DNA of 64,000 nt from Mytilisepta virgata (GCA_028015205.1 CM051512.1:18011139-18075138); one strand, 5' to 3'; numbered from the stretch's first letter, positions 1 through 11,535 are shown. Numbers and translations: made by a program. The notes: generated from the letters alone by a model not told the origin.

Positions 1-65
1 TATGTGATTTCATTCAGTTCTGGAAAATCAATCCATGCTTTTCTACATAATGTCCTCCATTCCAT
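1..65 (-). pseudogene. Terminal exon-like block of duplicated minus-strand gene, copy 1
   Basis: On the minus strand a polypyrimidine tract and CAG precede position 65, followed by a block homologous to 12,163-12,229. In copy 2 one frame stays open and ends with residues FPELNEIT and a stop. Here a missing base relative to copy 2 breaks that frame about ten codons in, giving an early stop. The product is not recognised. The end of the block lies at or beyond the window edge. Confidence 0.4.
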
Positions 66-399
66 CTGAAAAAAAATCCAATATTTTTGTTAAATGTAAG
101 AACAGGTCTAGTATTTTGTAAATATTTTTAATATATTATCTTTATTTGCAAAAACACAAATTCGTTTTCAATTCAAATGCAAAGATAAGATGCAAATTTT
201 AAATTTTTTTATTAGTTTCCTAATCAGTAAATTTTAAGAAAAAGGAATGACAATTTGCCTCCAAAAGCCAACTAAAAGTTGATTAAGAAAATTATTCTGA
301 TTATCTCCCTTTATTTAGTTCCATAGTTTGGAAAAGAGGTTAAAATGAAATAACCTTTAGTGAGCAAGCTCAAATACCTCACCCAAACAAACTGACTTG

Positions 400-615
400 C
401 TAGTATGGAGCTTTTTCAATTGTTTTTCCTTCCACTTTTTCGTGTATGATATTAATATTTGATATAATTTGAAAGCTCCTCAGTCGGACCGCAAAGTCAA
501 TAATGGCGTCGTTTTTATTTACAGAGTCACGTGACTTTTCGTTTGAAAATGGGTCATTTTTAGTAACGTCAATCACCTGCCGGTTTTTTTGGCCATACAT
601 GACGTATGGTTTCAT
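400..615 (-). CDS. Possible first exon of an unidentified minus-strand gene
   Basis: A 71-codon open frame starts in an acceptable context (ccaaATG) and reads MKPYVMYGQK with a mixed, lysine- and asparagine-rich composition that is less biased than the surrounding AT-rich frames. The flanking stretch 620-1005 is relatively rich in CpG and contains no repeat I recognise, so it could be promoter or 5' UTR. The frame stops at 400 without an obvious splice donor before the stop. No domain is recognised. It lies at the edge of the 6.4 kb present only in duplication copy 1. It may equally be a chance frame. Confidence 0.22.
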   Translation of the reverse strand: MKPYVMYGQKNRQVIDVTKNDPFSNEKSRDSVNKNDAIIDFAVRLRSFQIISNINIIHEKVEGKTIEKAPY

Positions 616-1009
616 TTGGATCTAGGGGATGGTATTAAACGGTTTCTGAGAATATTTTCTTTTCATATTACTTAAAAATAGATATTTTTAGCGTGCTTTT
701 AGTACAAAATTTTACAATCAAAGTTCGCAATGATGCCGACGATTTCGTCACCTTTGGTCAGAAAAAGGACAATTTCTTCATAGTCAGTTCTCGGGACGGG
801 GATTTTCAAATCGGAAAAGGTGTGCTGTTACTTTTCTGACGAACAGTTCAAATATTTCTCCGCAAAACCGAGTGAAACGCAATTCGAGCGAGCTTTTTCT
901 GTGAAAATTACGTGATAAAGGGGGATAATCAGCGTTGACGTTGTCAATAAAATGTAAACAAAGAAGGTATGGCGGTAACAATCGATAAATCAAAGTGCAT
1001 TGCACTGCT

Positions 1010-4000
1010 AGGGTTAGGTTGCTAGCATTTGACTTTTATTTGTACAAACATTGCTGATGATTATTTCAATAAATATGCACTAATCAATCAAAGAAAGCAC
1101 GAGTCGGCTAACGCTTCTTGAATTATCACTCTAAATTGAATTTTTTTAAAAAGACAAACGCATAATAATGATTTGATGAATCAAAATAAACAGAAATCAA
1201 AGGTCTTCAAGTTATTAAGGTTATATAAAAAGACAAAGTTTGGACAATTGTAGAAGGGGGTCATTTCTACAATATATTTACACTACATTGCGCATGTGCA
1301 GGTAGATCAGAACGTAAACATTCAAGCTTTCAATTAAAATAAACGCATTATACTTTCGATAATACCGTTTTCTAAATTAATGATAAACACATTGTTTTTC
1401 AATCTTAATGTGCAAGTTGTCGGCATTTCAAATAACCTGTATGCAATTCTATCACTGACCAACAGGTTTGACAAAATGAAGTCACGATGATCAGGTCAAA
1501 AGGTTAATCAAATACACAAAATACCATCAGAATTACAAGAAGAATAAGCAAATAATGTGCAAAATATGTTCTGTATAAGTTAACAATCACGTTCACAACA
1601 GAAATGGAACTTACCTTTGAAATCTTTTGAAAATAAACCTGATTGTAATCCTTCCCAAGATATCTGTGCAAATGTAAACATTCAAAATCCTTACGCCGAT
1701 AGCATTGTACATTTTAAAAGGCGCGAATACTTTATACGGCTTTCAAAACAAAAAGGAAATCGTCAATAAAACACACATCTTTTATTAAATAACTGGACAA
1801 TTACACTTCTCGGTGTGTTTCAGCAACAACAAATATTAGGACTATTTTAACGCGGAATGTTTATTTTCTTATATGATATTCAAATATAAACATAGTCGTA
1901 ATTCGGAAAATATGGAGGTTTCTTTGCGCATGTGTCATCTCAAAATCGAAATAAAAAGCTGCTTAACTAGCCTTGCTTAAGCTTCAATCATAGATAAGCT
2001 TGCATATTTACTCATAAAAACATAGTTTCAAAAACTTCTGGTCCAACTTTTCCCAAAAAAACACCAGATTTCCAAAGTTTCCTTCATTGTCCAACCAAAC
2101 GACCGACGGCATAAGGGTTTTGGTTGCTTAGCAACCTAACCCTAAAAATGATTTTTAAAAAACAACAAAAAAATATAACATAAATGGGTTGCCTTTTTAG
2201 TGTATTCATTGGTCCAGTATTGTTTATAAAATAATTGTTATGCACACACATACATAACTAACAAATTACCTTTTGCGATTTTACACGTGGGAAATGGAAA
2301 GATTTGTTTATATCTGAATGCGCATGTGCAGGGAAACGCAATCAATCAATAACGAACAGAACAAATTTACCAAAAAACTCCGTGGTTTCAATGTCAATTT
2401 GCACATTTAATGCATTATCGAAACAAGTAACAACATTATTGCATTCTAAATCAGTCCATACCAATGTACAAATGAAGATTTGACAAAAATGACGAATTGT
2501 TTATATTTTTTGCGCATGTGTTCTAGTTCTATGTTTGTTAAACACAACCTATGACTATGACAGTAATAACATACCTGATAAAGATCAAATTTTCTAAAAT
2601 ATCATCAACTTAAGTCGGCAGTCTCAAATAAAATGGGTATCTATTCACAATGTATAAAATAATACGACCTGGGCAGCTCAACAGTCAATACCAATGACAA
2701 TGTTTTTACACTTTACTGCGCATGTCCGTATTGAATCAGCACTAATCAATCAAATAAAGCACGAGTCAGCTTACGCTTCATAAATTATCACTCTAAATTG
2801 ATTTTTTTTTAAAAGACAAGCACATAAGAATGATTTTCCGAAATAAAATAAACAGTAGTCACAGGTCTGTAAGTATTTTAAGACAAACTTGGCACATGGT
2901 ATGATGGATATTAAATACATGCAAATTTTGTGAACAGTATATAAGCGCATGTGCAAGTATCGATCCCAAAGTTTAAAATTAACCCGTAGTGTAACAAATA
3001 ATTACATACCAGAATAAAATTCTATAAAATATAATCAACTGTCCACAGTCTTTTTTTTAAAACGTATATTTTCGCAACACAGTGTATCTGAGCTGAAGGT
3101 TCTACTACTCAACTTTACTGCGCATGTCTGTACATAAATATGCACTAATCAATCAAAGAAAGCACGAGTCGGCTAACGCTTCTTGAATTATCACTCTAAA
3201 TTGAATATTTTTAAAAAGACAAACGCATAATAATGATTTGATGAATTAAAATAAACAGAAATCAAAGGTCTTCAAGTTATTAAGGTTATATAAAAAGACA
3301 AAGTTTGGACAATTGTAGAAGGGGGTCATTTCTATTTACACTACATTGACACTCACAGGTAGATCAGAACGTAAACATTCAAGCTTTCAATTAAAATAAA
3401 CCCATTATACCTTCGATAATACCGTTTTCTAAATTAATGATAAACAGTGTTTTTCAACCTTAATGTGCAAGTTGTCGGCATTTCAAATAATCTGTATGCA
3501 ATTCTATCACTGACCAACAGGTTTGACAAAATGAAGTCACGATGATCAGGTCAAAAGGTTAATCAAATACACAAAATACCATCTGAATTACAAGAAGAAT
3601 AAGCAAATAATGTGCAAAATATGTTCTGTATAAGTTAACAATCACGTTCACACAACAAAAATGGAACTTACCTTTGAAATCTTTTGAAAATAAGATCGGA
3701 GTCGAAAATATCCGTGCAAATGTCACAGTAAACATTCAAAATCCTTACGCCGATATCTGGTACATTTTAAAAGGCGTGAATACTTTACACGGCTTTCAAA
3801 ACAAAAAGGAAATCGTCAATAAAACACACATCTTTTATTAAATAACTGGACAATTACACTTCTCGGTGTGTTTCAGTTACATTTCTATTAAAAAACAACT
3901 ACAACTGCAACAACAAATATTAGGACTATTTTACCGCGGAATGTTTATTTTCTTATATGATATTCCAATATAAACATAGTCGTAATTCGGAAAGAAATTC

Positions 4001-4227
4001 GTTTCTTTGCGCATGTGTCATATCCCAAAATCGAGATAAAAAGCTGCTTAACTAGCCTTGCTTAAGCTTCAATCATAGATAAGCTTGCATATTTACTCAT
4101 AAAAACATAGTTTCAAAAACTTCTGGTCCAACTTTTTCCACAAAACACCAGATTTCCAAAGTTTCCTTCATTGTCTAACCAAACGACCGACGGCATAAGG
4201 GTTTTGGTTGCTTAGCAACCTAACCCT
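1010..4227. mobile_element. 3.2-kb composite element with AGGGTTAGGTTGC inverted ends
   Basis: The left end at 1010-1026 reads AGGGTTAGGTTGCTAGC and the right end at 4210-4227 reads GCTTAGCAACCTAACCCT, an inverted match of about 13 bases. The right-end motif also occurs at 2126-2143. The interior has two long direct copies (about 1075-2143 and 3140-4227) and a third partial copy at about 2735-2900. The palindrome-containing motif GCGCATGT recurs at about 1291, 1927, 2322, 2511, 2719, 2945, 3121 and 4009. No transposase frame is seen. No target-site duplication is clear. A non-autonomous DNA transposon or foldback array fits best; the family is unknown. Confidence 0.6.
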
Positions 4228-6060
4228 AAAAAAGGAAATAGAAATAAGTTTCACACTTGGTTGTCAAATGATATAATAAATATGTGTCAATAAACATTAA
4301 ACAAACCATATTTAAGAATAAATAATGTACCAGGGGAAAAGGAGGGGAGATGATCAGGCAGGTGCTTCTACTTCTGTCATTTTCTTGTGGAGGGATTCAG
4401 GATCTTTCTGTTGAATGGTAGAATGTGCACAAATGAATTTAAAATTATTTTCCATTTAAATTAACAACTGAAAGCCTGGGGAGTAGCTGAAGTACTGCTA
4501 TAGGTCTATTTAAGTAATGACAAATGTTGGTTTTTTCAAAAACAGTACTGAAGAATTTTTTCTCACTTTAATTTTGAAAAAAAATTACTTGCTCCAATTT
4601 TTATTTAAATGGTTTGTGCATTTTGCAATGTGGAAGCTATTAAATAATGGATTTTTGTCTTTATCAGGACCTAAATTGTGAGTTTTTGGTTAAAAAGTAA
4701 CAAATTACCAAAAAAAAGCATTGGAAAAAAAAAGAAAATTTTATTAAAATTAAAATTACCTTTATCCATTACTCAATTGTCAAAAGCTGTAAGGATCTGA
4801 CATGGACAGATTTATTTTTGCCAGCAAATCACATGAATCATGCATATTCTTTTCAACAAAAGGAAATTTTACATTTGTACATTAAGTTATGCCATCTCAA
4901 TCTTGATTTTCATGAATTAATATTTATTGTATTGATTAAGAATAATTATTACTGCTTTTTTGTGTATTTGACCTATTTCACCTCCTGTAGTGCCAAAATT
5001 GGTAAAACAAAAATATACATGTGATTTTATAGACCAACTTCTCATGCTTATTATAGAAATTTGCTGACTTTCCATGTAAAAAAGTAAAAATCTGGACATG
5101 AACATGAATTAAAAATCATGAAATAATAAAATAAAATCATTTATATGAGAAAAACTGTAATACGGAAGATACTGGATTTTGAAATTAAAGGCAAAGCACA
5201 AAAATTAGAAATTTTAAACAGAATTTAAGTTAATAGGTCTATTAACATGATTAATGCTCTATACATGTACATAGCATGGTGAAATTCATGTGAATGTAAT
5301 GAATATTCTTTGAATAAGAGAACACAACCAAAATATAATAAAACTATTACTTGATTGAATCATAGACTATTCTAACTAAATAGTCCAGATGACACCAGAG
5401 GGTAGAAAAATTTTAATCATAAAGGAAAAGAAATTAGATAACCTTACTTACAAGTGGTTATAAAATTTGAAGTTGTAGATATTACAATATTACTCTTTTG
5501 ACAAAAAATTAAGAAATGATACACATAGAGACATATGAAAATCATACAATATTTTCCATCCAAAGTAAAACAAATACACATAAAATATATATTTTGATAT
5601 ACAATTTATTTACTAATAGTTTTCCTGTACATTGCCAATGATAATAAATAAAACTGGTGGCTCATAGGTTGAGTATTTATGCCTAGTTTCACAATATTGT
5701 AAAGACTAAAAGTGTTCTAATACTATTTATTCAAATATTGTCAGTGAATCTGTTTTTTCTTTAATTTTTAATCTTATTTTTTTTTAAAAATCATCTCATC
5801 ATGGATTTTTTTTCTGTCCATTATATAACCTATTAGATGAACCTGAGTAAAATTTAAAAAAACGTGTATAATCAACCAAAAAAATGGGAAGGGGAATTTC
5901 CAGGTGACTGATCTTTGAAAATAGACACTCCTCTACAATTTTATGCAGAAAATTGAATATCCAACGTAAAAAAAATACTTCAAACGTGTCATTTTGTGAA
6001 ATCAAGAAAAAACACACTTCATTTCTTTGCATATTTTGATACCCCTGGATATTGCGTAAG
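4228..6060. other. AT-rich stretch without recognisable features
   Basis: Low-complexity A/T runs dominate. Open frames here are short and biased to F, I, K, L, N and Y. I see no splice-bounded coding block, SINE or inverted-end element. Confidence 0.6.
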
Positions 6061-6099
6061 AACTATGTAACGGAGTCTCGGGACAGCCTTTTTAACTTG

Positions 6100-6506
6100 C
6101 AAATGAAAGACCTGATATTATATCAATTTGCAAAACAAAACATTATAGGCTCCTCCCAGTGAAACGGTAAACGAGCGAGATCTGTTCATTGGCTAAAAAG
6201 TGGCAACGTGTGTCGCCGGCCATTTTGAGGTGCACAAAAATACTCACTTTTGATGTCTCATACGTTCATAATTTTCAGTGTCAGGTGAATCCAATAGGGC
6301 AGGGTGTTAACGAAATAATTTTTACACATATTTCCATCCATGTTATTTGAAAGTCAAAAACTAGCACAACGACATTTACACATTTCACACACGTCATGTC
6401 AATCAAAAATTCGAGGCGAGACTAAAAGCGCCATCTAGTGTAAAAAATTCTGAAATTATCTCCACCTGTTTCTCTGTAAATAGAATGCACTAGCGTAACG
6501 GTCAAA
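6100..6506 (+). promoter_or_regulatory. Promoter/5' UTR-like stretch upstream of the 6507 reading frame
   Basis: Base composition shifts to more G+C with several CpG dinucleotides (around 6150-6230 and 6400-6520). An inverted CCAAT (ATTGG) lies at about 6188 and a GGCCATTTTGAGG stretch, resembling a YY1-type site, at about 6219. No TATA box is placed. The assignment is inferred from composition and from the reading frame that follows. Confidence 0.35.
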
Positions 6507-6659
6507 ATGGCACTTGGCGGTCCGACTGCTCCCAAGATGTGGTTCCCCATTTCAGATTTTGCTGATAATCCAAAGCATCTGGGTACCGTTTCACTAAAAG
6601 TTGTAAGACTTACGACTAATGAAAAATCCTTTGAATATATACATTACGACTTATCGTAA
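6507..6659 (+). CDS. Candidate first coding exon of an unidentified gene
   Basis: A start in good context (tcaaaATGG) opens a frame reading MALGGPTAPKMWFPISDF, then ADNPKHL, before it runs into a small inverted-repeat element at 6592. The first 25 or so residues have balanced, protein-like composition and follow a CpG-richer stretch. The later codons to the stop at 6657-6659 belong to the inserted element and are probably not native. Either the native exon ended near 6591 or the insertion disrupted it. No domain is recognised and no downstream exon could be joined. Confidence 0.35.
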   Translation: MALGGPTAPKMWFPISDFADNPKHLGTVSLKVVRLTTNEKSFEYIHYDLS

Positions 6660-6687
6660 CTCGTACCACCATCAGTGAAACAGTACC
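6592..6687. mobile_element. 96-bp MITE with GGTACYGTTTCACT termini
   Basis: The left end GGTACCGTTTCACT (6592-6605) is matched in inverted orientation by AGTGAAACAGTACC (6674-6687). The interior also pairs partly (ttacgac / gtcgtaa). No clear target-site duplication is seen. It interrupts or abuts the candidate exon at 6507. Confidence 0.6.
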
Positions 6688-6872
6688 TTGAAATTTCCAA
6701 TTTTCCAGAAAACTGAACACATCCGAGGTATTTGATGACTGGATACTTTATTCAGATTTGAAGAATGATAGTTCTATCCATGCAAAAGTAATACAAGTTA
6801 ATGAGGAATGAACCAACAGAAATGTCAAACATACTGCCAGCAACTTTGTGTGGTACAATAAATTTTACTCAC

Positions 6873-6936
6873 CATAAAGCTATGGAAGTCTCTCTATCCA
6901 AGTCTTCAACCTCTATTATTTTGACATAAAAGCAAG
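6873..6936 (-). pseudogene. Exon-like block D of duplicated minus-strand gene, copy 1
   Basis: On the minus strand the block is bounded by an acceptor (TTTTGTTTTAG) and a strong donor (GTGAGTAAAA). The 64-base block has one fully open frame reading CFYVKIIEVEDLDRETSIAL. The homologous block at 12,656-12,718 has lost one base and reads into a stop. The frame phases of neighbouring blocks do not chain into one protein, so I call it part of a decayed or incomplete gene. The function is not recognised. Confidence 0.5.
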
Positions 6937-7443
6937 CTAAAACAAAATTTTATATCTTATCAAAATTAGGCACCATGAAACTATATATAGAATATACAGA
7001 ATCTCTAATTGATGTGCCCTGCTTTGTGTTTGATACATGTGTTTAAAGCTAATTGCACATACAGTAGAGTTTGTTTATAACATACAGGCTTTTAAAGAAA
7101 TCAGGCTTATAACGAAGAGAATCTAATCCCAAACAATGTATTACTCAAGTGACCTTTTATAATGAAGATAATTGCTCAACAAATTGTTTACCTATAAGCC
7201 ATTACGCATAGATAACATAATAATTGGACTTGCCACTTCCGTTATTGGTAACAGAAATAATCCTATCTTTGTTATTGTTTATGATGTCAATGTAGACATT
7301 TTTTACATATTCTAACAATAAAATGACAATGATGTGATTCCCATTTTTCATATTGACATGTAGATTTTTTCAGAATTATTTTTAAAGGGGAGGTAATTCT
7401 GCATTCCTTCTATAATAACCAACTATGTAGAAAAATGTAGAAT

Positions 7444-7464
7444 TATATATATATATATATATAT
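7444..7464. repeat. (AT)n microsatellite
   Basis: About ten AT dinucleotides in a row. Confidence 0.9.
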
Positions 7465-7831
7465 GTTTGGACTTGATTTGTAATTATTCTGCACTACATG
7501 AAAATATAACAAATGTTATGTTATTTAAATGAACTAATACCATTTTCCATTTTTATTAACTATCGGTTTAGTGACTTGAAACTCAAAATAACTTTGGTAA
7601 TCACACCCAACTCAACATAAGTGAAATATATCTACATGACTTACAATGTCTCTTAATGCATCTTAACACAAAATTTAACCAGAGTCAATCATGCATAAAA
7701 TGTAGGTTAGGATGATCAAATTTTTATACAGACTTTCGTTATTTTCCAAGACGCATCCACTAGTGAAATATAACCTGTTGGTTGAGGGGTTAATAAACAT
7801 CTGCTAAATAGCAATGTTGAATGGTTCTTAC

Positions 7832-7895
7832 CTTTGTAACTTTTATGCTTCAAAGTTGGTCACAGTGGACACAGATCTGATCTGTCTAGAATAAT
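7832..7895 (-). pseudogene. Exon-like block C of duplicated minus-strand gene, copy 1
   Basis: Minus strand: acceptor-like TTTTTTTTCATAG, a 64-base block, then donor GTAAGAAC. The splice context is also conserved in copy 2 (14,500-14,563). All three frames contain a stop. The best one reads YSRQIRSVSTVTNFEA before a stop near the 3' end, and resembles the ...HHVTKSEVSPYWVK end of block A. It is probably a decayed exon of the same gene family. Confidence 0.4.
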
Positions 7896-8117
7896 CTATG
7901 AAAAAAAAAGATTTCTAGTCAAGTACAATGGGCTCTAACTTGCAGTGAGGTAATTTTTTTCTCCTTTATTAACATTAAAAACACTTTCATTGCTCAAGTT
8001 TGTGTTAAGTTCCAATTGTGCATGAATTGTTTTGTTAAGAATTTATAAACCAATTATCCTTTCTTACAAACAAAAGATGTAAAGCAACAACAAAGACTAC
8101 ATCCACAATAAGATTGT

Positions 8118-8190
8118 TTTATTGGGGTTTAATGCCACATTCAGCACATTTGGTTGTATCATGGCAACAAGTTTTAATTCAGGTGACAAG
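8118..8190 (-). repeat. SINE 3'-end fragment
   Basis: The text 'ttggggtttaatgccacatt' followed by 'cagcacatttgg' matches the 3' part of the SINE at 9455-9718. The tRNA-like part is absent. Confidence 0.55.
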
Positions 8191-8839
8191 CATGGAATAG
8201 AGGTCAAGGTCAGGTGACAGGTGGCATAAACTATTTATAGACCAAATACGGTGCACTGCACAAACAAGACAAAAATGTTTTTAATAGACCATGCAAGCAT
8301 ATTGATTTCATGTTTCTGTATTTTGCAACTTTACGCTTTTCAAACCAATTATAAGTATACTACAGTATCGTAAAGCAATACAATGTCTCCTATCGACTAG
8401 CTTTGAATGATCCTTGACTATGAGAATAAGATGCAGTCGGATAACATTCCTCAAGATCCTAAAACTGTTTGCAAGGGTACACAATTACCCAATCAGCTTG
8501 AAACTCATACCTTATCTTTAGCTCATTATTACTATTTTGAAAATTATAACAATGAGGTAATCATTATAGATTATAGTATAATCATAATACTTATTTAATA
8601 AACATCAGAGTGACAGACTTATCCCTCAGGGAAATTTTCTGGGGCAACCGTCAACTGTCACCCTAACTCATATCAAAGAGATTGATTCATTGATCCAGTG
8701 TTGCTTATTGTCCAGTGGCAAATATTTTATGCTTCTTCAGGACGAGAACCAGTTCAATTTGTCAAACAATTCAAATAGGGATGGTGTGGGAAAGGACAAA
8801 GGGAAACCAGTTTTGACTGCCATTGTAAAAGGATGGTTG

Positions 8840-9085
8840 GGAGGGTCGGATAATTTAGCCTTCTGTAGTGGCATTAGCCTACTCTTTTTTGAATACAGAA
8901 AGGGTCTTTAGCGCGCAGGGTGTGTGGCATTCTCCAAACATGTTACCCACCATTGTCCGCGGTCAAGCTTTCCTTTTATGACTTGACAACCCCCAAATGA
9001 GATTGTCTCCCCTATCTGCTACCTGGGGACGCACTAGGCAGCTCTGTGGGTTGAGCTCCTGCGATCCATCACAGGTGCCTAGCGT
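8840..9085. repeat. Dispersed repeat shared with 41,325-41,720
   Basis: Both loci share 'agccttctgtagtgg', then 'catgttaccca', 'tacctggggacgc' and 'tctgtgggttgagctcctg'. The last part resembles RNA polymerase III box A/box B sequences only loosely. At the other locus a MITE interrupts the repeat just after this shared stretch. Confidence 0.65.
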
Positions 9086-9105
9086 ATCAAAGAGAATCAA
9101 CTTAC

Positions 9106-9176
9106 CAGAGTAATGCGTTGAAAACACCTTAACACATGCACTTGAACAGCTTGAATCTTGCATGGATTAATTCTAC
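9106..9176 (-). pseudogene. Exon-like block B of duplicated minus-strand gene, copy 1
   Basis: Minus strand: acceptor TTATTTCAG, then a 71-base block, then donor GTAAGTTG. The homologous block in copy 2 (15,808-15,880) has an open frame ending ...VFGRFQCHYS. Here a T is missing in 'gctgttcaag' relative to 'gctgtttcaag', and that frame hits a stop. Another frame is open throughout but looks less protein-like. Confidence 0.45.
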
Positions 9177-9454
9177 CTGAAATAATTAGGCATTTCTTGA
9201 TAATGTGATTATACACTATTTCTTCTTATTGAAGTTCCCTGCCTAAATTCTAGACCTTGACATTTTGCCTATATTTTGGTTAAAAAAAATTTCATTATCT
9301 CCTGAGAGAACCTTGCAAAGATACTAATCTAGTCCTAGGTTAGAAAATAAAGTATGAAATAAATTTCTCTACTTAAAGCCCTTTTTTGGAAATCCTCAGG
9401 TCATTTATCAAAAGAAATATGGTATGGATATTTCAAATTGATTGTAAGTACATG

Positions 9455-9718
9455 TTTGTTTGTTTAGTTGGGGTTTAACGCCGTTTTCAGCACATTTGGC
9501 CATTTCGCGGCGGCTAGTTTTTATTGGTGGAGGAAGCCGGAGTACCCGGAGAGAACCACCGACCTTCGGTAGGAAAATTGGGAATCCTTGTCAATTAAGA
9601 TCGGAGTCAAACACACCCCGCCACAGGTGAGATTCGAACTCACAACCCCAGCGTTGACAGGCTAGTGATCATTAGTAGTCATGACGAACTACCTAAACCA
9701 CTCGGCCACCGAGGCCCC
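9455..9718 (-). mobile_element. tRNA-derived SINE, full length, with target-site duplication
   Basis: Read on the minus strand, the 5' end is tRNA-like: box A TGGCCGAGTGG and box B AGTTCGAATCT, with a Leu/Ser-like layout. It is followed by a conserved central domain and a 3' tail ending CTAAACAAACAAA. Flanking direct repeats GTAAGTACATG (9444-9454) and GTAAATACATG (9719-9729) differ at one base. Molluscan V-SINEs such as RUDI have this general structure, but I do not assign the family. Other copies or parts are at 32,542, 8118, 59,690 and 62,455. Confidence 0.9.
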
Positions 9719-9956
9719 GTAAATACATGATATATACTAAATACAAAAATGTAAGGTAAATGAAAGGCTAATAAATAAGAGCCTCCCTGGATCTTGTATT
9801 TATCACAGAGATCCAGCTTGGTCTATTTTTATTCACAATGCCATATATGTCAAAGGTCAGAAACCCCACACAAATTTGAAATCCGACCATTCCATCAAAA
9901 TATGGTTTAAATTGCCGAAGTAGTTTCATATGATTTTTACATATTTTTCTTTCCAA

Positions 9957-10385
9957 TTAACAGCAGTCGTATTGGTTAGAGATCCAGACCTCTGTACATA
10001 GTATTAGCAGTCATATTGGTTAGAGGTCCAGACCTCGGTACATAGCATTAGCAGTCGTATTGGTTAGAGGTACAGACCTCTGTACATAGTATTGAAAGGG
10101 GATCACCAAAGGACCATTTCATCAAGTCTTGTTTGCAGTTGTTCCCAGAGATTTCGTTTTACTGATTTTTTCAATTTTTTAGTAATGGTAGCCATATTGG
10201 TCGGTCTGAAGTCCAAACTTATTTTTGAAGGGGGAACATATAAGAACCATTGCTAAGTTTGGTCCCAACTGGCCCAGAGTTTTCAGAGGATTTTTAATAA
10301 TGTTTATGCTGGACAGTGACAATGAATCAAGCGATGGCAATAGCTCACATGGCCATATTACCAGGTGACCTAAACTACTAATTAT
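9957..10385. repeat. Partial copy of the 'AAGTGATGGCAATAGCTCAC' family with a small triplication
   Basis: A unit of roughly 55 bases ('agcagtcgtattggttagag' and onwards) occurs three times from 9961 to 10,095. The rest matches the end of the Helitron-like family, including 'gatggcaatagctcacatgg' and 'ccaggtgacctaa'. The homologous stretch in duplication copy 2 is at 16,100-16,400. Confidence 0.6.
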
Positions 10386-10452
10386 ATTATAGCTAGTATT
10401 GGACAAGACTACGTACTACATCCCTAACAAACCATGGGAAAAAATGATATAA

Positions 10453-11019
10453 CTAGAAATACTGTGAGCAAAGCTCACTACTTGATACCCCCGCCTTACA
10501 TAAGATACACGAAAGGAAATGTCAATATTTTCGATAGGAAAACTCCAACAGCAGTGAGATGAGTTCATCAAATTCCATTCAGTGGTTTTTTAGGAGTTGC
10601 AGATGGCACACTGGAACCCACTATCACAATGAATGGCAAAGTCCATGTGTTGGTATGGGAAACCCCAAATGTTGGTCAGATCGAAATCTAAAATAGAGGT
10701 GCACTATGGCATCATGTAATAAAGATCCTCTGAAAGTTTCAAATTCCATTCAGTGGTTAAGGAGGAGTTGCGGATGGCATCATGGTACCCCTCACAATGA
10801 ATGTCAAAGTCCATGTTTTTCTATGGGAAACCCCAAAAATTAGTCCGATCAAATTCTAAAATAGGAGGTGCACAATGCCATCATGAAATGAAGTTTCTGT
10901 GAAAGTTTCATCAAATTCCATTCAGTAGTTTAGGAGTGGTAGATACAAAGGTCGGACAAACGGATGGACAGACACAACGAACACCAAAAACCCCACTTTT
11001 TTCAAAAGCGGGGGGTATA
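10453..11019 (-). mobile_element. Helitron-like non-autonomous element (family 2)
   Basis: Read on the minus strand the element ends with a perfect hairpin GTGAGC-ttt-GCTCAC (10,464-10,478), seven bases, CTAG (10,453-10,456), then T. The opposite end is GCGGGGGGTATA (plus strand). The interior contains about two and a half copies of a roughly 150-base unit starting 'aattccattcagtgg'. No coding sequence is present. Helitrons end in CTRR after a hairpin and insert next to T, so the termini fit that class. Confidence 0.65.
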
Positions 11020-11067
11020 ATAATAATAAGAAACAATTGATAAATAGAATTGTTAAATGATTCTAAC

Positions 11068-11128
11068 CTTTGACCTATTAAGGCGATGCTTCAGACTTGG
11101 TCACATGGTGGACATGTTTTCCCATAAG
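11068..11128 (-). pseudogene. Exon-like block A of duplicated minus-strand gene, copy 1
   Basis: Minus strand: acceptor GTGATTTAG and donor GTTAGAATC bound a 61-base block homologous to the 76-base block at 16,523-16,598. It carries HHVTKSEASP in the matching frame, followed by a stop, so it is decayed. Confidence 0.45.
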
Positions 11129-11532
11129 CTAAATCACTACTGTGCAAACACTAACTGTTCTGATGAAAACCCGGTCTTCAAAATTGTATTGTCAAGATTA
11201 TTTGTCCATACAATATCGTAAAATGTGAATTGTTCCTCAAATTAACTCATTTAATATTCATTTGTCTCTCAAAAATAAATGAACTCCTCAAAAAAAAAAT
11301 TGTTTTTCAACTTCAACCAATTGGTAATTTAAAATCCAAACAGAAAAATAAATTTATATTTGAGGAAAAGTTACTGACTGATCAAATGTTTTACTTCTTT
11401 TACCACTTGGTTGAAAATGCAAAACCCTTTACAACTTTTTTTTTACAATGTTTTTTTCTTAAATTTATTTTTTCAGTCTTATCTACAATACATGTAAAAA
11501 GACCTAATATTTCGTTTTTCAAAAAAGCTTTA

Positions 11533-11535
<3 letters not shown>

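Larger units (their letters stand above)
1..11300. repeat. Segmental duplication, copy 1
   Basis: Successive blocks here recur in the same order at 12,163-16,750: 1-420 matches 12,166-12,600, 6860-6990 matches 12,645-12,780, 7690-7920 matches 14,335-14,620, 9085-9200 matches 15,800-15,920, 9960-10,440 matches 16,100-16,470, and 11,050-11,290 matches 16,505-16,740. Copy 1 is much longer mainly because 425-6855 has no counterpart in copy 2. The left boundary is outside the window. The matches are read by eye and identity was not computed. Confidence 0.85.

Noticed and set aside
1010..1026. Telomere-like AGGGTTAGG at the element end
   Set aside because: Only one and a half TTAGGG-like units occur; it is explained as the inverted terminus matched at 4210-4227 and 2126-2143.
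7060..7200. Possible pogo-like terminus (CAGTAGAGTTTGTTTATAAC)
   Set aside because: No matching inverted end within reach and no TA-flanked structure; left unannotated.
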